From a bacterium SCSIO 12741 (GTDB taxonomy: Bacteria > Bacteroidota > Bacteroidia > Flavobacteriales_G > Salibacteraceae): DNA of 64,000 bases. Positions 28,348-37,947 of this stretch are shown here, one piece after another. How positions within the stretch are numbered: position 1 is the first letter of the stretch; the number at the start of each line of letters is the position of its first letter. Below the pieces are notes generated by a model. That model did no database searches, had not been told where the DNA came from, and worked only from the letters and a program-made list of their open reading frames with translations. Where the stretch lies: the NCBI GenBank assembly GCA_024398055.1, contig CP073749.1, positions 62,001 through 126,000 on the forward strand. Direction: 5' to 3'. Made by a program: the position numbers and the translations under genes.

Positions 28348-29370
28348 CTAAAAAATCCAACCGGTCCCCCAAAATGTATCGATCACGTAATGGTAGCCTC
28401 CAAAGAGGAGTGCAAGCGCGGCCACCTGGGCCATTTTAGGCCAAACAATGGTTTTCTGAATGGTGAGATAAACCACCAATGCCAGTAACTCGATTCCTGC
28501 AAATATGGCCCCTATGGAATGCATGTAGGCCTGAAAACCCATGAACACACCTAAGGTAATGTAGTGCCTTTTCTCGGGATTTACGGGCCATTGAATTAAG
28601 ACCAAAACCGTGGCCAACAAAAAGAAGATCCGTGCCGAATCAAGGTGAAACTGCAGGGCATTAAAAATTAATCCATAGTTGAGTATAAAGAAGAGGGTCA
28701 ACCAAAAGGACTGATCTCTAAAATACAAACGAAGTATGCCATAGAGCAGCAAAGCCAGTAATAAAAGATAAAAGCTGGAATAGGCTCTAAAATACAGGGC
28801 ATCCGATGGACCAACAACAGAATCACTCAGCGATTCCAGGGTAAAATTCAAGGGATAGGCAAAAGCATGTCGCCCGACGTAAAAGAAACCGGAGTTTTCG
28901 AAGTAGGCGTATTTGGAATAGGTAATGGCTCGGTCTCTTCCAAGCTGTTTTCCCAAAGCCAGGTATTCGAAGGCATCATGCTCGCTCACCGGCTTTTTGT
29001 AGGCATAAAACAAGGCCACCATCAAAACCATTCCAACAGCCAATGTGCCCACCATAAATTGCCAAACAGCAATTCCTTTTAATCGCTGGAAGACCAAAAC
29101 CCAAGATCTATTCAGGAGGCTCCAGGGCAGGAATACCCCCAAAGGCACCAAGGCTAACCCTACATGAACCCATGCTGGTAAGCCAGGTAATAAAAGCATC
29201 ACGATATTGATCAACCAAATGCCAATCAAAGAAGCACTTCCAAGTCCGATGGCTAATGGAATGGGCAAGGGCCACTCTGGCCATTTGCGAGCCACAAGAA
29301 CGCTTAAAGACAGTCCAGGTAAAATCTGGAACAACAAAGTCTTGATCAGATATGCCGTAATAATGCCCAC
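28348..29370 (-). CDS. Multi-pass membrane protein, first member of duplicated cassette (short copy)
   Basis: A 340-residue, very hydrophobic protein of about nine transmembrane helices. Its periplasmic loop FEYLALGKQLGRDRAITYSKYAYFENSGFFYVGRHAF resembles FEYAATGKALAQSKSIDFLNPFYNGPGSFTRHSFHAPG in the protein at 32508-34139, and both end in GTGWIF. This is the layout of the GT-C (PMT/ArnT-like) superfamily, with an acidic pair in the first loop (SEHDAFEY). A polyprenyl-linked sugar transferase role is likely but not proven. It is followed at once by its partner gene. Confidence 0.65.
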   Translation of the reverse strand: MGIITAYLIKTLLFQILPGLSLSVLVARKWPEWPLPIPLAIGLGSASLIGIWLINIVMLLLPGLPAWVHVGLALVPLGVFLPWSLLNRSWVLVFQRLKGIAVWQFMVGTLAVGMVLMVALFYAYKKPVSEHDAFEYLALGKQLGRDRAITYSKYAYFENSGFFYVGRHAFAYPLNFTLESLSDSVVGPSDALYFRAYSSFYLLLLALLLYGILRLYFRDQSFWLTLFFILNYGLIFNALQFHLDSARIFFLLATVLVLIQWPVNPEKRHYITLGVFMGFQAYMHSIGAIFAGIELLALVVYLTIQKTIVWPKMAQVAALALLFGGYHYVIDTFWGTGWIF

Positions 29371-29375
29371 TTGAT

Positions 29376-30146
29376 TTAAAACAGGTTATAGAGTTTTTCT
29401 TTCAATTCTTCTTCCTTGGGGTAGTTGATCAATACGGATCGGTTGGTGTTTTGGTAAACGAACATACTCCCTGCGGCTACCGCCGAAGCTCCACCCTCTC
29501 GAATGGCGGCTTGAAAATCGGACATGTCTTTGGCCCCACCCAAGGCTACAACGGGCACTTCGACCGCATCGGCCACCTGCTTGATCACTTCCAGATCGTA
29601 GCCTGTAAAAAGTCCATCGTTGTCCACCGAGTTTACCAATATCTCACCAGCACCAGCATCCTCTGCCCGCTTGGCAAATTCAGCTGGACTTAGTTTGGTA
29701 TTCTTACTTCCCGAACGAATGTAGGCCGACTTCTTTCCAAATAAGTTTTTCTTGACGTCGATAGAACAGACAATACTTTGATTGCCGTAAATGGCCGCAG
29801 CTTCTGTGATCAATCCCGGGTTTTCGAAGGCAGCTGTGTTGAGCGATACCTTTTCAATTCCGGCTTTGAATATGGCTTTGATCTGATCGAGAGTGGAAAT
29901 ACCACCTCCGTAGCATACTGGCATAAAACACTCCGAGGCAAACTCCATGATGCGACGCATATCGGGCACCTTCTTTTCCTTGGTAGCGGTAATGTCCAAA
30001 AAGATCAATTCGTCAACGCCCTTGTCATTGAAAATCTTAACCGCATTGATCGGATCGCCGATGTATTGAGGCTTACCAAATTTCCTTGTTTTCACCAGTC
30101 CAGATCCCTTAAGGGACAATACCGGAATAACTCGAATTCGTTGCAT
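29376..30146 (-). CDS. hisF: HisF-type cyclase subunit of the surface-sugar amidotransferase module (WbuZ-like)
   Basis: A 256-residue TIM barrel of the HisF/WbuZ group. Family motifs: MQRIRVIPVLSLKGSGLVKT at the start, ELIFLDITATKEKK, PVCYGGGIST and VALGGAKD. Compared with true histidine-pathway HisF it has the SLKGSGLVKTRKF start and LDITAT of the polysaccharide branch (AglZ/HisF2). No other histidine genes lie nearby, while a WbpG homologue sits in the same locus. It probably channels ammonia to WbpG with HisH. Starts four bases after the hisH stop. Confidence 0.85.
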   Translation of the reverse strand: MQRIRVIPVLSLKGSGLVKTRKFGKPQYIGDPINAVKIFNDKGVDELIFLDITATKEKKVPDMRRIMEFASECFMPVCYGGGISTLDQIKAIFKAGIEKVSLNTAAFENPGLITEAAAIYGNQSIVCSIDVKKNLFGKKSAYIRSGSKNTKLSPAEFAKRAEDAGAGEILVNSVDNDGLFTGYDLEVIKQVADAVEVPVVALGGAKDMSDFQAAIREGGASAVAAGSMFVYQNTNRSVLINYPKEEELKEKLYNLF

Positions 30147-30149
30147 AAA

Positions 30150-30770
30150 TCAATAGTTATTGGCGAAGTTCTTAAGCAATTGCATGCCAAAACGATGGCT
30201 TTTCTCGGGGTGGAACTGAGCTCCCAGAATGTTGTCTTTTTCAAGGGCACAGGTAAAGTCATATCCGTAGTGGGTAGTACCCATCACATCGGCTGAGTTT
30301 TCGCAAACTACATGGTAACTGTGTACAAAGTAGAAGCGACGTTCTTCTTCAAATCCATCAAAGAGGCGGCTGTTGTTTTCCACCTTTACATCGTTCCAGC
30401 CCATATGCGGAACCTTTAATCGCTTGGGGTTTTCGTTGAAAACAAATTTCCGCGTATCGGCTTCAAACCAACCTAAACCTTTTACATCCGGAGCTTCTTC
30501 ACTTCCCTGGGTCAGTAGTTGCATGCCCAGGCAAATACCCAAAATCGGTGTTTTTTCGGTGAGTACTTTTTGGTTCAACATTTCCTCCCAACCCGACTCG
30601 CGTAGCTTCTGCATGCCGTGCCCAAAATTTCCTACTCCCGGAAGAATGAGTTTCTCCGCATCCTTGGCTTTTTCAGGATCCGCAATAATCTGGGATTTGA
30701 CCCCAATTTTCTTGAGGATGTTTTTGATTGAAAATAGGTTTCCTACTTCGTAATCAATGATGGTAATCAT
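30150..30770 (-). CDS. hisH: HisH-type glutaminase subunit of the surface-sugar amidotransferase module (WbuY-like)
   Basis: Class-I glutamine amidotransferase of 206 residues that releases ammonia from glutamine. The catalytic Cys is in GICLGMQLL and the His-Glu pair is in QFHPEKS. It pairs with the HisF-like protein just downstream. The locus context and the WbpG gene at 36805-37941 point to amidino- or amide-sugar formation rather than histidine synthesis, as known for P. aeruginosa WbpG/HisH2/HisF2. Confidence 0.87.
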   Translation of the reverse strand: MITIIDYEVGNLFSIKNILKKIGVKSQIIADPEKAKDAEKLILPGVGNFGHGMQKLRESGWEEMLNQKVLTEKTPILGICLGMQLLTQGSEEAPDVKGLGWFEADTRKFVFNENPKRLKVPHMGWNDVKVENNSRLFDGFEEERRFYFVHSYHVVCENSADVMGTTHYGYDFTCALEKDNILGAQFHPEKSHRFGMQLLKNFANNY

Positions 30771-30813
30771 AGGCAGATAATTGGGTCAAAATTAAGGCAA
30801 ATAGGTACGTCCA

Positions 30814-32511
30814 TCATCCGATCTGTTGTAGCGAGCAATGTTTAAGTGTGATAAAATATCCGTCGCTGATGTAGGTTCCAAAATAAACCTCACCATCCTT
30901 TTCCAGTTCAAACTCAAAGGGCAGCTCCATCACCTTTCCAAAATCCTCTGAAGAGTAAGTATTTTCAATCCGGGCATCCTGCTCTCCAATCACCTTGAGC
31001 CAGAACATAAGCTCGCCCTTTTGATTTTCGTCTTCCGCAGTCAACCGAACATTCAATCGGTATTTTCCTGCTTTTAGTTTAACACTTCGGCGATTAAACA
31101 TCCTTCCACTCGTTCCGTCCGATCGAATTTCCAATCGCAGCGGATCGTAGTTACCGTTGTAAACCGTAAAGTTGCTATCTACTAATCCAAAATCAAGGTA
31201 CCCCTGATTGAGGTATGGGAAGGCGGAGGTATCCACAAAACCGAGGTAAAGTAAATGCAGGTTTTCACCGACGTAGGCATTGCCCAGTTTAAGCGATTCA
31301 AAGGTTTGCAAGGAATCGGGTAATTTGAAATACCAATTGGCATTTACTTTTCGGGAGGGTTCTAAGGGTATTCCGTTGAGCAAAATTTCTTGTTTTTCTA
31401 ACCAGGTATCATGCTGATTAAAACTCAGACATAGTTCTTTCCAGCTCGCTTTGCGTTCAATAGACGGAAGCTTAAACCGTGCATTGGCCTTGAGTTCACC
31501 CGATTTGGAAACATTGGACTTTCTAAACTGAAACAATTTGGATTCCATATTCAGCCAGGCAATGTTTTCGTTGGGGTCATCCTTGAGGCGGTAGAGTTTG
31601 TAGCCTTTATCCTCACCAATCAAATAGGCTCCTTTGCGCGCCAGAAAAAACAATTCAGGAATGTAGTATTCGCGGTACGGGTAAAAAAGCATGTAGCGCG
31701 ATCCATAGTCTTGCTTGAGCTTTTGAAAAGCCTGCTGAAAAGTACTTTCATTTAAACGGTATCCTGAATCCTGAACCATGGGAAACAGGTAATCCAAAGA
31801 ATCAACCGTAACCATTCCCCGGTACACACGGTTTTTCATTACCGTACTAATTCCATAGGTCTGAGCAGGTATATCGGTAAAGTAAAACCAATTGCTGGCA
31901 TGAGCTACCGTAAGTTGATTATCGGGGTTGATCATTTGTTTGCGCTCCATCTCCTCGTACAAATCTGTAGGAGCCGAAGCCGATTGAGATTGTGCTAAAC
32001 GAATCTTGAGAAAATGACTGAATTTCCCCAGGTTCATCATAGGATTGATCATAATAACCAGAAACAATCCTACACCCAAACGGAATCGCCAACTGCGATC
32101 TACTCCAGATGCCCACTCCCCTACCATGGCCAAAACAAACAAGGTATTGATGACTACCGTGGTACTGAGGTAGCGGAAATTGGTGTATCCCTTAACTCCG
32201 AGGAGAAGCAGCATGAACAAGTAGAACAGAAATAATCCTTTCTGCCAAGGCACACGGGTTTTCCAGGTCAAGGCAAAACGAACCATGGCCGGAATGGCCA
32301 ATAAACTCAAAGTACCGATGTAGGTAAAGCGGAAAAGAGTTCCCAGGTATCCGTTGGCCCATCTTCGGAGCGGCCCGTCAATTCCTTGTGAGCTGGCCAA
32401 AGACAAGGCATGCGTACGATCGGTAAGCAGGTAAAAGATCAGCAACAAGGCCATCAATAAGACCAAACCAATCCAGTACTTCCGGGGCGATATGTTAATC
32501 TGCTTGCTCAT
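30814..32511 (-). CDS. Membrane protein, second member of duplicated cassette (long copy)
   Basis: A 565-residue protein. Residues ~1-180 contain about five transmembrane helices with the motif LRRWANGYLGTLFRFTYIGT, shared with the 27401-28345 protein. A long soluble part of nearly 400 residues follows, ending in a beta-rich segment of the carbohydrate-binding or jelly-roll type (KAGKYRLNVRLTAEDENQKGELMFWLKV). The short paralogue lacks this C-terminal extension. Function unknown. It overlaps its partner gene by four bases (ATGA). Confidence 0.6.
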   Translation of the reverse strand: MSKQINISPRKYWIGLVLLMALLLIFYLLTDRTHALSLASSQGIDGPLRRWANGYLGTLFRFTYIGTLSLLAIPAMVRFALTWKTRVPWQKGLFLFYLFMLLLLGVKGYTNFRYLSTTVVINTLFVLAMVGEWASGVDRSWRFRLGVGLFLVIMINPMMNLGKFSHFLKIRLAQSQSASAPTDLYEEMERKQMINPDNQLTVAHASNWFYFTDIPAQTYGISTVMKNRVYRGMVTVDSLDYLFPMVQDSGYRLNESTFQQAFQKLKQDYGSRYMLFYPYREYYIPELFFLARKGAYLIGEDKGYKLYRLKDDPNENIAWLNMESKLFQFRKSNVSKSGELKANARFKLPSIERKASWKELCLSFNQHDTWLEKQEILLNGIPLEPSRKVNANWYFKLPDSLQTFESLKLGNAYVGENLHLLYLGFVDTSAFPYLNQGYLDFGLVDSNFTVYNGNYDPLRLEIRSDGTSGRMFNRRSVKLKAGKYRLNVRLTAEDENQKGELMFWLKVIGEQDARIENTYSSEDFGKVMELPFEFELEKDGEVYFGTYISDGYFITLKHCSLQQIG

Positions 32512-34139
32512 CTAAAAATCCAACCGGTTCCTATCGCCATATCCAAGGCGTAATGTATGGCTCCAAAGGCCAGAAAAAACAATCCTGTAATGATTCCTGA
32601 TTTTACTCTATCGCCTATCGTATTCTTGGCCACCAATAGTGTGATACCGGCTAATCCTACCGCCAAAATGGTATTCATGGAATGGGAAAAAGCACTAAAA
32701 CCGAGCGCCATTCCAAACAAGGCTGCCAGATTGGTCGATGGTTTTTGCAAGAACAATCCCGCCATAAGGATAGCCGAATACAAAGTGGCAATACGCAACA
32801 TGTCGATGTGGTTGTTCAAACCAAAGGACAGAAAGCTAAAACTGGCCAACAAAGCAATAACTGCCAGCCAGGCCAACCACTCCCCTTTTTGCTTGACCAG
32901 GCGAAAAACGCCGATCAGCATCATTACGGCCAGAAACAGGTTAACCACTTTGTACCAGCGAATTTCATCTACACTGAAAAAGGAATTGACCAGCGACTCC
33001 CAGGTCATCAATAAGACAAATCCGGGGGCATGAAAGGAATGCCGGGTAAAACTACCTGGGCCATTGTAAAAAGGATTGAGAAAATCGATGGACTTACTTT
33101 GAGCCAGGGCTTTTCCCGTGGCAGCGTATTCGAAAATATCTGCTGAACCATCGAGCGTGTGAACGCTGTTTCGAGCCCCAATGCAAAGAACCAGTATTCC
33201 TAAAAACACGAATACGCCAGACCTAACGGCCTTCAGCAAATCATGCCTTGTAATTTTTAGGTGGTATTCCTTTTGCTCCACGAGCTTCTGTTCCCACTCT
33301 TTCAACCTATGACCTACGGAAGACCAGGACTCACGAGCTCTTTTTCTTCTTTGAATATGCTCCTTGCGGTAAGGAAAATAGAGTCCCAAATAGATGGCAA
33401 ATACAGTTCCGATGTAGAATAACTCGGTGGAATGAGGAAGAAGAATAAGCAAGTAGTAAAGCAGAAGGTTGGTAAACATAAGGGAGAAAATCCCCGAAAG
33501 GGCAAGCACCAGGTACTTATCCAAATGCTCATTGAGTCGATGCTTAAACCAGGGATACAAGACCTGCGGAAACCAACCAAAAAACAAAATGATTTTGAGC
33601 AGAAAAAAGAAGTTACCTGAAAACAGTTTACTCAAAGCAAATCGGAGAAAGTGATAATCCCCCCTCCAGTTCAAGATGGGCTTCAGGTAGGGTACATTCG
33701 ATACATTGGGCCAGTCTTCAGGTCCGGTATTCAATTTCCAGGCAGTATATTGCTGACCATTGATTTCGACTGATGATTCTGAAAATTGCAATTGCTCACC
33801 CGAGAATACCAATTGGAAGGTATCCAGCTGAAAGGTCATGGAGGTAATTTTGTCCCGATTTTCAGCAGAGGTGTAAACCAGAACTTCCCGCAGGTGATTG
33901 GGGTAATCCCAAGTTCCGGTTGCATTGGGCTCAAAGGGACGATCTGCACCTCGAAAAGCCTTACCGTAAATCTCGCCTGAAAACGGGCCGTCCGAAGTTT
34001 CAATGGCAAGCTCCACATTGTCAATAAAATGGTACTTATTGAATCCATGCAAGATCTGAATAGCCATTTTGTAGCCTACATAGGCGGTAACACCCAGTAA
34101 CAACAAAACCAACAGGGACTTACGTAAAAGACCATTCAT
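32508..34139 (-). CDS. Multi-pass membrane protein, first member of duplicated cassette (long copy)
   Basis: A 543-residue protein. One N-terminal transmembrane helix precedes a ~130-residue beta-rich extracytoplasmic domain (residues ~35-165). A membrane core of about ten helices follows, which aligns with the protein at 28348-29370 and ends GTGWIFR. The loop with SADIFEYAATGKALAQS resembles a GT-C first loop. It is longer than its paralogue because of the N-terminal domain. The role is inferred from its place in the locus: probable membrane glycosyl- or group-transferase. Confidence 0.62.
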   Translation of the reverse strand: MNGLLRKSLLVLLLLGVTAYVGYKMAIQILHGFNKYHFIDNVELAIETSDGPFSGEIYGKAFRGADRPFEPNATGTWDYPNHLREVLVYTSAENRDKITSMTFQLDTFQLVFSGEQLQFSESSVEINGQQYTAWKLNTGPEDWPNVSNVPYLKPILNWRGDYHFLRFALSKLFSGNFFFLLKIILFFGWFPQVLYPWFKHRLNEHLDKYLVLALSGIFSLMFTNLLLYYLLILLPHSTELFYIGTVFAIYLGLYFPYRKEHIQRRKRARESWSSVGHRLKEWEQKLVEQKEYHLKITRHDLLKAVRSGVFVFLGILVLCIGARNSVHTLDGSADIFEYAATGKALAQSKSIDFLNPFYNGPGSFTRHSFHAPGFVLLMTWESLVNSFFSVDEIRWYKVVNLFLAVMMLIGVFRLVKQKGEWLAWLAVIALLASFSFLSFGLNNHIDMLRIATLYSAILMAGLFLQKPSTNLAALFGMALGFSAFSHSMNTILAVGLAGITLLVAKNTIGDRVKSGIITGLFFLAFGAIHYALDMAIGTGWIFR

Positions 34140-34211
34140 GGCTTCAAAAGAAACTAATTTTAGGTCAACTGGGGGTATTCTGAAAAGGGATTCTCAACAT
34201 TCCTTCGGTAA

Positions 34212-35618
34212 CTACTGCCCGATGAGGAGTTTGTAGCTATAGGCCATGGCCGTCATGCGGTTGCTAAACCAGCCATATTCGATAAGATCTTGCCGATGGG
34301 CAACGGTATGTTCGATAATGGAAAACACCTCAGGATCGAACTCCGATAATATGGCAAAACCAGTGATGCTGTACGGTTGAGGATCGTAGGCATCTGCATA
34401 GTCCACGTAATTGGAGCCAATAATGCTATTGAAGCGGTCGCCGCGGTAAATGTTTTCCTTAAAGGTTTGGGCACACTGCTTCACTTCTTCTTGCGAAAAG
34501 CCCGTGCCATATTTATGAGCAAACACGGGAAAGTACATGGATACCTGAGCCTTCCAGGAATACTCAGGCTTTAACTCACACGATTCATCCGTGGTAGATT
34601 GGTAGAAATAGGGCCAGGTAAGGCTACCATTATCCAATTCGCAAAAATGCTGGCGAAATCCTTGCTCCAATTCTTCCAATCGGCAAGACATGTCTGCATC
34701 TCTACCCAGGGTTTGATAAATGGATAAGAAGGCAGCAAAGGCATTGATGTGGTTGATTGCATCGGGACGTTTGAGCTGATGATTAACGTAATAGCCTTTG
34801 CCAGCATCTACTTCATACATCTCGGCACAACCCAGAATTACATCCCGGAGTTCCTTTTTGAAATAGTCGGCTTTAATTCGATAGGCCATGCTCAAAGTAT
34901 CGTTTTGATACACTGCATGGCAAAACATGGCAGCGGGCTGTGCTATTCTTCCTGGAATGGTAACCTCATTCCACCAAAGGGTGTCTTCTGGACGTTGATG
35001 CCCCCAGGAGGTGACTGGTTTTCCCAAAAAGCCATCTACAATACCCAAACGATCGTCGCGGTATTGAAGGATAACGTCAAAACTTTCAGCTACAAGATTT
35101 AGAAAGCGGGTTTCTCCGGTTGCTTCATAGCCATTCATAGCAGCAATAGCCAATTCATGCCACATCCAGGCAAACCGTAGATTTCGCCGTCCCGGATCGT
35201 TGGTGGAGTCAATGGCCTGATCCACCTGGTAGGGAATTTGAAATTTCAGGTAATCGTATAAAATGTCTTTGTCAGCAGGCATTTGAATCAACCAGGCCAT
35301 GAGCGCATCAGGATCGTTGCGTTTGGATTGGGGAATGGGTTGTCCCATCAAAGATTCGATTCGTTTCCTGACTTTCGCATCCAGCTTTCCCTGAGTCAGT
35401 TGGCGCCTAACCGCTTCCAACTCCGACCATCGGTTATTATCCAGCAAGCCTTGCATCGAAATGTCGATTTCAGGATAAACAATGGCTGTTGGTTCCGAAC
35501 TGTCTTCCTGATCCTCTGCTTCAAGAGGAGTCTCCTGGAAAAAGTAAACAGCGGATATACCGGCAAAAACCAATAGGGATAGGAAAAGTAGAATGATCTT
35601 TTTGATGGGTTGCAGCAT
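34212..35618 (-). CDS. Exported alpha/alpha-barrel-like protein, possible uronate epimerase or lyase fold
   Basis: A 468-residue protein with an N-terminal signal anchor (IILLFLSLLVFAGISAVYFF) and a mature part rich in aromatic helix motifs spaced about 50 residues apart (NLRFAWMWHELAIAAMNGYEATGE, AQPAAMFCHAVYQND, HINAFAAFLSIYQTLGRD, SWKAQVSMYFPVFAHKYG). This pattern suggests an (alpha/alpha)6 toroid, the fold of D-glucuronyl C5-epimerases, some lyases and glycosidases. No exact family is recognised. It would act in the periplasm or at the surface on the polymer of this locus. Confidence 0.55.
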   Translation of the reverse strand: MLQPIKKIILLFLSLLVFAGISAVYFFQETPLEAEDQEDSSEPTAIVYPEIDISMQGLLDNNRWSELEAVRRQLTQGKLDAKVRKRIESLMGQPIPQSKRNDPDALMAWLIQMPADKDILYDYLKFQIPYQVDQAIDSTNDPGRRNLRFAWMWHELAIAAMNGYEATGETRFLNLVAESFDVILQYRDDRLGIVDGFLGKPVTSWGHQRPEDTLWWNEVTIPGRIAQPAAMFCHAVYQNDTLSMAYRIKADYFKKELRDVILGCAEMYEVDAGKGYYVNHQLKRPDAINHINAFAAFLSIYQTLGRDADMSCRLEELEQGFRQHFCELDNGSLTWPYFYQSTTDESCELKPEYSWKAQVSMYFPVFAHKYGTGFSQEEVKQCAQTFKENIYRGDRFNSIIGSNYVDYADAYDPQPYSITGFAILSEFDPEVFSIIEHTVAHRQDLIEYGWFSNRMTAMAYSYKLLIGQ

Positions 35619-35654
35619 GAAAATCGGTTAAAAGATGCTGCTTAACGGAGAAAA

Positions 35655-36827
35655 TCAGGCTATCGTATGGTAGAGCTCGATAATTTGTTTTTTCTCTTCG
35701 GACCAGTTGAATTGGCCTCGAACTTTTTCCAGCTGATCTCTTTTGGATTGAATTTCTTCCGGCGTGATTTGTTCCAACCAAGTTCTTAATGCCTCATCCT
35801 CATGCGGATCTGCGGACCAACCAATTCCTTGCTCCACCACCACCTTTTCCATTCCGGGAAAATGACTTGCTAAAACCGGAGTTCCCGCTGTGAGGTATTC
35901 AAAGAGCTTATTGGGTGCTGAATAGTAGTAACTTAGATTCTTTTGCTCAATCAAACACAACCCAACATCGGCCGTGTGTGAATGGGCCAGAATATCAGAA
36001 ACCGGAACAAAACCCATGTGGTGAATGTGAGCATACTTGTCCAAATATGGACGAATGGTTTCTTCCATAAATCCGTTACCCATGAATACGAGGTGCTTTT
36101 TCGGAAAATCGGCAAAAACGCGTAGATATCGCTCAATATTTCGGGCACCGATCAATCCCCCCTGAAAAACAAAAACGAGCTCATTTTCAGGTATCCCGAA
36201 TCGCTCCCGGTAAGAAGCCACTTTCTGGTTAGGATCAAAAGGATTTTCTGGAACATTTTGAGCCAAGTACACCTTTTTCAAGCCATATTCCTTCTGGTAC
36301 CACTCTTGAATACCACCACTCACGACCAAAACGGCATGCGATTGTTTAACCAGCATTCGCTCCACTTTGGCGTAAATCTTCCGCAACAAAGGCGAAGGAT
36401 CCTTCACGGCCTCCAGCTCATGCGGTTCATACACCAGTTTGCTCCCCTTGAGCCACTTAAACAGGCACGACAAGGGCAAGGTCTCCACACTATGGGCATT
36501 GACATACTTAACCGGCTTAAACAGAAAGGAAAGCAAAATGCGAAGGTTCCACTCCACCATCAGCATCACCTTGTGAAAGATGCCCATGTTGTTGAGCGAA
36601 AACCGAAACCAGGTCTTCACCCGCCATACCTCGATGGTGTCGCTGATTTTTTCATGCTCCTCCAAGCCTTCTTCCAGGAAAGCTACGATCATCACCTTGT
36701 CCACAATTCCCAGCTCTTCCACCACCTTAGCCGATTTGATCAATCGAGCCTCAGACTTGAAGGGCGTTTGGGAGATATGAAGGGCGATGTTTTTGGGCAT
36801 GGCTCTATTCCATCTCATCCACATCAT
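35655..36827 (-). CDS. Glycosyltransferase family 4
   Basis: A 390-residue retaining GT-B enzyme. The N-terminal domain holds KYVNAHSVETLPLS and KLVYEPHELE; the C-terminal nucleotide-sugar domain holds FVFQGGLIGARNIERYL, HLVFMGNGF and the donor-binding motif APNKLFEYLTAGTPVLAS. It should transfer a sugar during repeat-unit assembly. It overlaps the wbpG-like gene's end by 23 bases, so translation is probably coupled. Confidence 0.85.
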   Translation of the reverse strand: MMWMRWNRAMPKNIALHISQTPFKSEARLIKSAKVVEELGIVDKVMIVAFLEEGLEEHEKISDTIEVWRVKTWFRFSLNNMGIFHKVMLMVEWNLRILLSFLFKPVKYVNAHSVETLPLSCLFKWLKGSKLVYEPHELEAVKDPSPLLRKIYAKVERMLVKQSHAVLVVSGGIQEWYQKEYGLKKVYLAQNVPENPFDPNQKVASYRERFGIPENELVFVFQGGLIGARNIERYLRVFADFPKKHLVFMGNGFMEETIRPYLDKYAHIHHMGFVPVSDILAHSHTADVGLCLIEQKNLSYYYSAPNKLFEYLTAGTPVLASHFPGMEKVVVEQGIGWSADPHEDEALRTWLEQITPEEIQSKRDQLEKVRGQFNWSEEKKQIIELYHTIA

Positions 36828-37941
36828 AAGCCGTCATCGGCTTAAAGGGAAGGATGTATTTAAACACCCACAGGATGAGCTTTTTGTAGCGATTGTAAAA
36901 AGGGAAATAGCTCGGGTAGTCCGTAAATTTCTTGTTGGGAGCATTCCACATTTCCTGGAATTCTTCTTCGGAAATATCGAGCTTCTTCATCACGTATTCG
37001 CGGTCCTCTTCCATCTGTTCCGGATCGTAGGGAGGCTGAGCCAATTCTTTGAGCGCATCTTCCCGTTCCATCATTCCGGAGCGAACCAAAGCCGATAGAG
37101 TCACCTTACGCTTATCAAATCCAAACTTCTTGGGTAGCCAGTAGCTGATGATAAACTTGGTAAAAATGTTTTCGTGGTGGTGTCCGCCGTAGTATTCCCA
37201 GTCCACCTTTTCCTCGATGATCTTTTTGGCAGCCGGCTTGTCGTAAGGCAGGTACCAGAAAGGTCTTACGTTTTTGATCCCCTTTACCATTCCGTAGTAG
37301 AGGTAATCAAACATGGTCAGGTTTGGGTAGGACTTTAATTTCACCTTGTTTTTACGGGCGATATGCTTCACCATTTTGGCGTCTACATAGGTCCATTCTT
37401 CCGGCTGTTTTCCTTCCGAGCGGAAATCGTGACCGATCAATACGTGTTTTACTCCTTCCTTAGCCGCAATGCGGTACAGGGCTGAAGTAATTCCAATATC
37501 AGTTGTTCCATCCGGCCAAGGTAGAGATGCCTTCATGAAAGAGCGGTGAATACCCTTCATCTCATCCCAGTTCATCACGTAGGTTCTCAATTCGATATTG
37601 AGGATGTCCAGGGCCTTTTTGATGTTGTTTACAGCGATTTCACTGTGCCAGCCGTTGTCGAAGGTTACGGCCAATGGGCGCAATCCCATTTCCTTGGCCA
37701 AGAGCAACAGGTAAGTTGAGTCGGTTCCTCCACTTACTCCAACAATGCAGTCGAATTGTTTGCCCTTACCGTTTTTCTTCATCTCGGCAACCAGTGCTTC
37801 CCAATCGGCCTTCCCTTTTTCGCCCAAAGGGTAGTCGGCTGAAAGCAGGTCATGAGCCTTGCAGTAGTTGCATTCCCCAGATTTATCAAATTTGATATCG
37901 GGTACCGACTCGTCCAACACACAGCGGTTACATACTTTCAT
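36805..37941 (-). CDS. wbpG: N-acetyl sugar amidotransferase, WbpG family
   Basis: ATP-dependent amidotransferase of the PP-loop type, 378 residues. The N-terminus has a four-Cys zinc-type site (CNRCVLDESVPDIKFD then CNYC), then the ATP pyrophosphatase loop GVSGGTDSTYLL. In P. aeruginosa and E. coli O145-like systems WbpG/WbuX uses ammonia from HisH/HisF to turn an N-acetyl group into an acetamidino group on a surface sugar. All three subunits are in this locus. The gene sits between the DUF354 gene and GT4. Confidence 0.9.
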   Translation of the reverse strand: MKVCNRCVLDESVPDIKFDKSGECNYCKAHDLLSADYPLGEKGKADWEALVAEMKKNGKGKQFDCIVGVSGGTDSTYLLLLAKEMGLRPLAVTFDNGWHSEIAVNNIKKALDILNIELRTYVMNWDEMKGIHRSFMKASLPWPDGTTDIGITSALYRIAAKEGVKHVLIGHDFRSEGKQPEEWTYVDAKMVKHIARKNKVKLKSYPNLTMFDYLYYGMVKGIKNVRPFWYLPYDKPAAKKIIEEKVDWEYYGGHHHENIFTKFIISYWLPKKFGFDKRKVTLSALVRSGMMEREDALKELAQPPYDPEQMEEDREYVMKKLDISEEEFQEMWNAPNKKFTDYPSYFPFYNRYKKLILWVFKYILPFKPMTAYDVDEME

Positions 37942-37947
37942 GAATAT

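Noticed and set aside
29376-30770. hisH/hisF as histidine biosynthesis genes
   Set aside because: No other his genes are near, the sequences are of the polysaccharide branch, and a WbpG homologue lies in the same operon.
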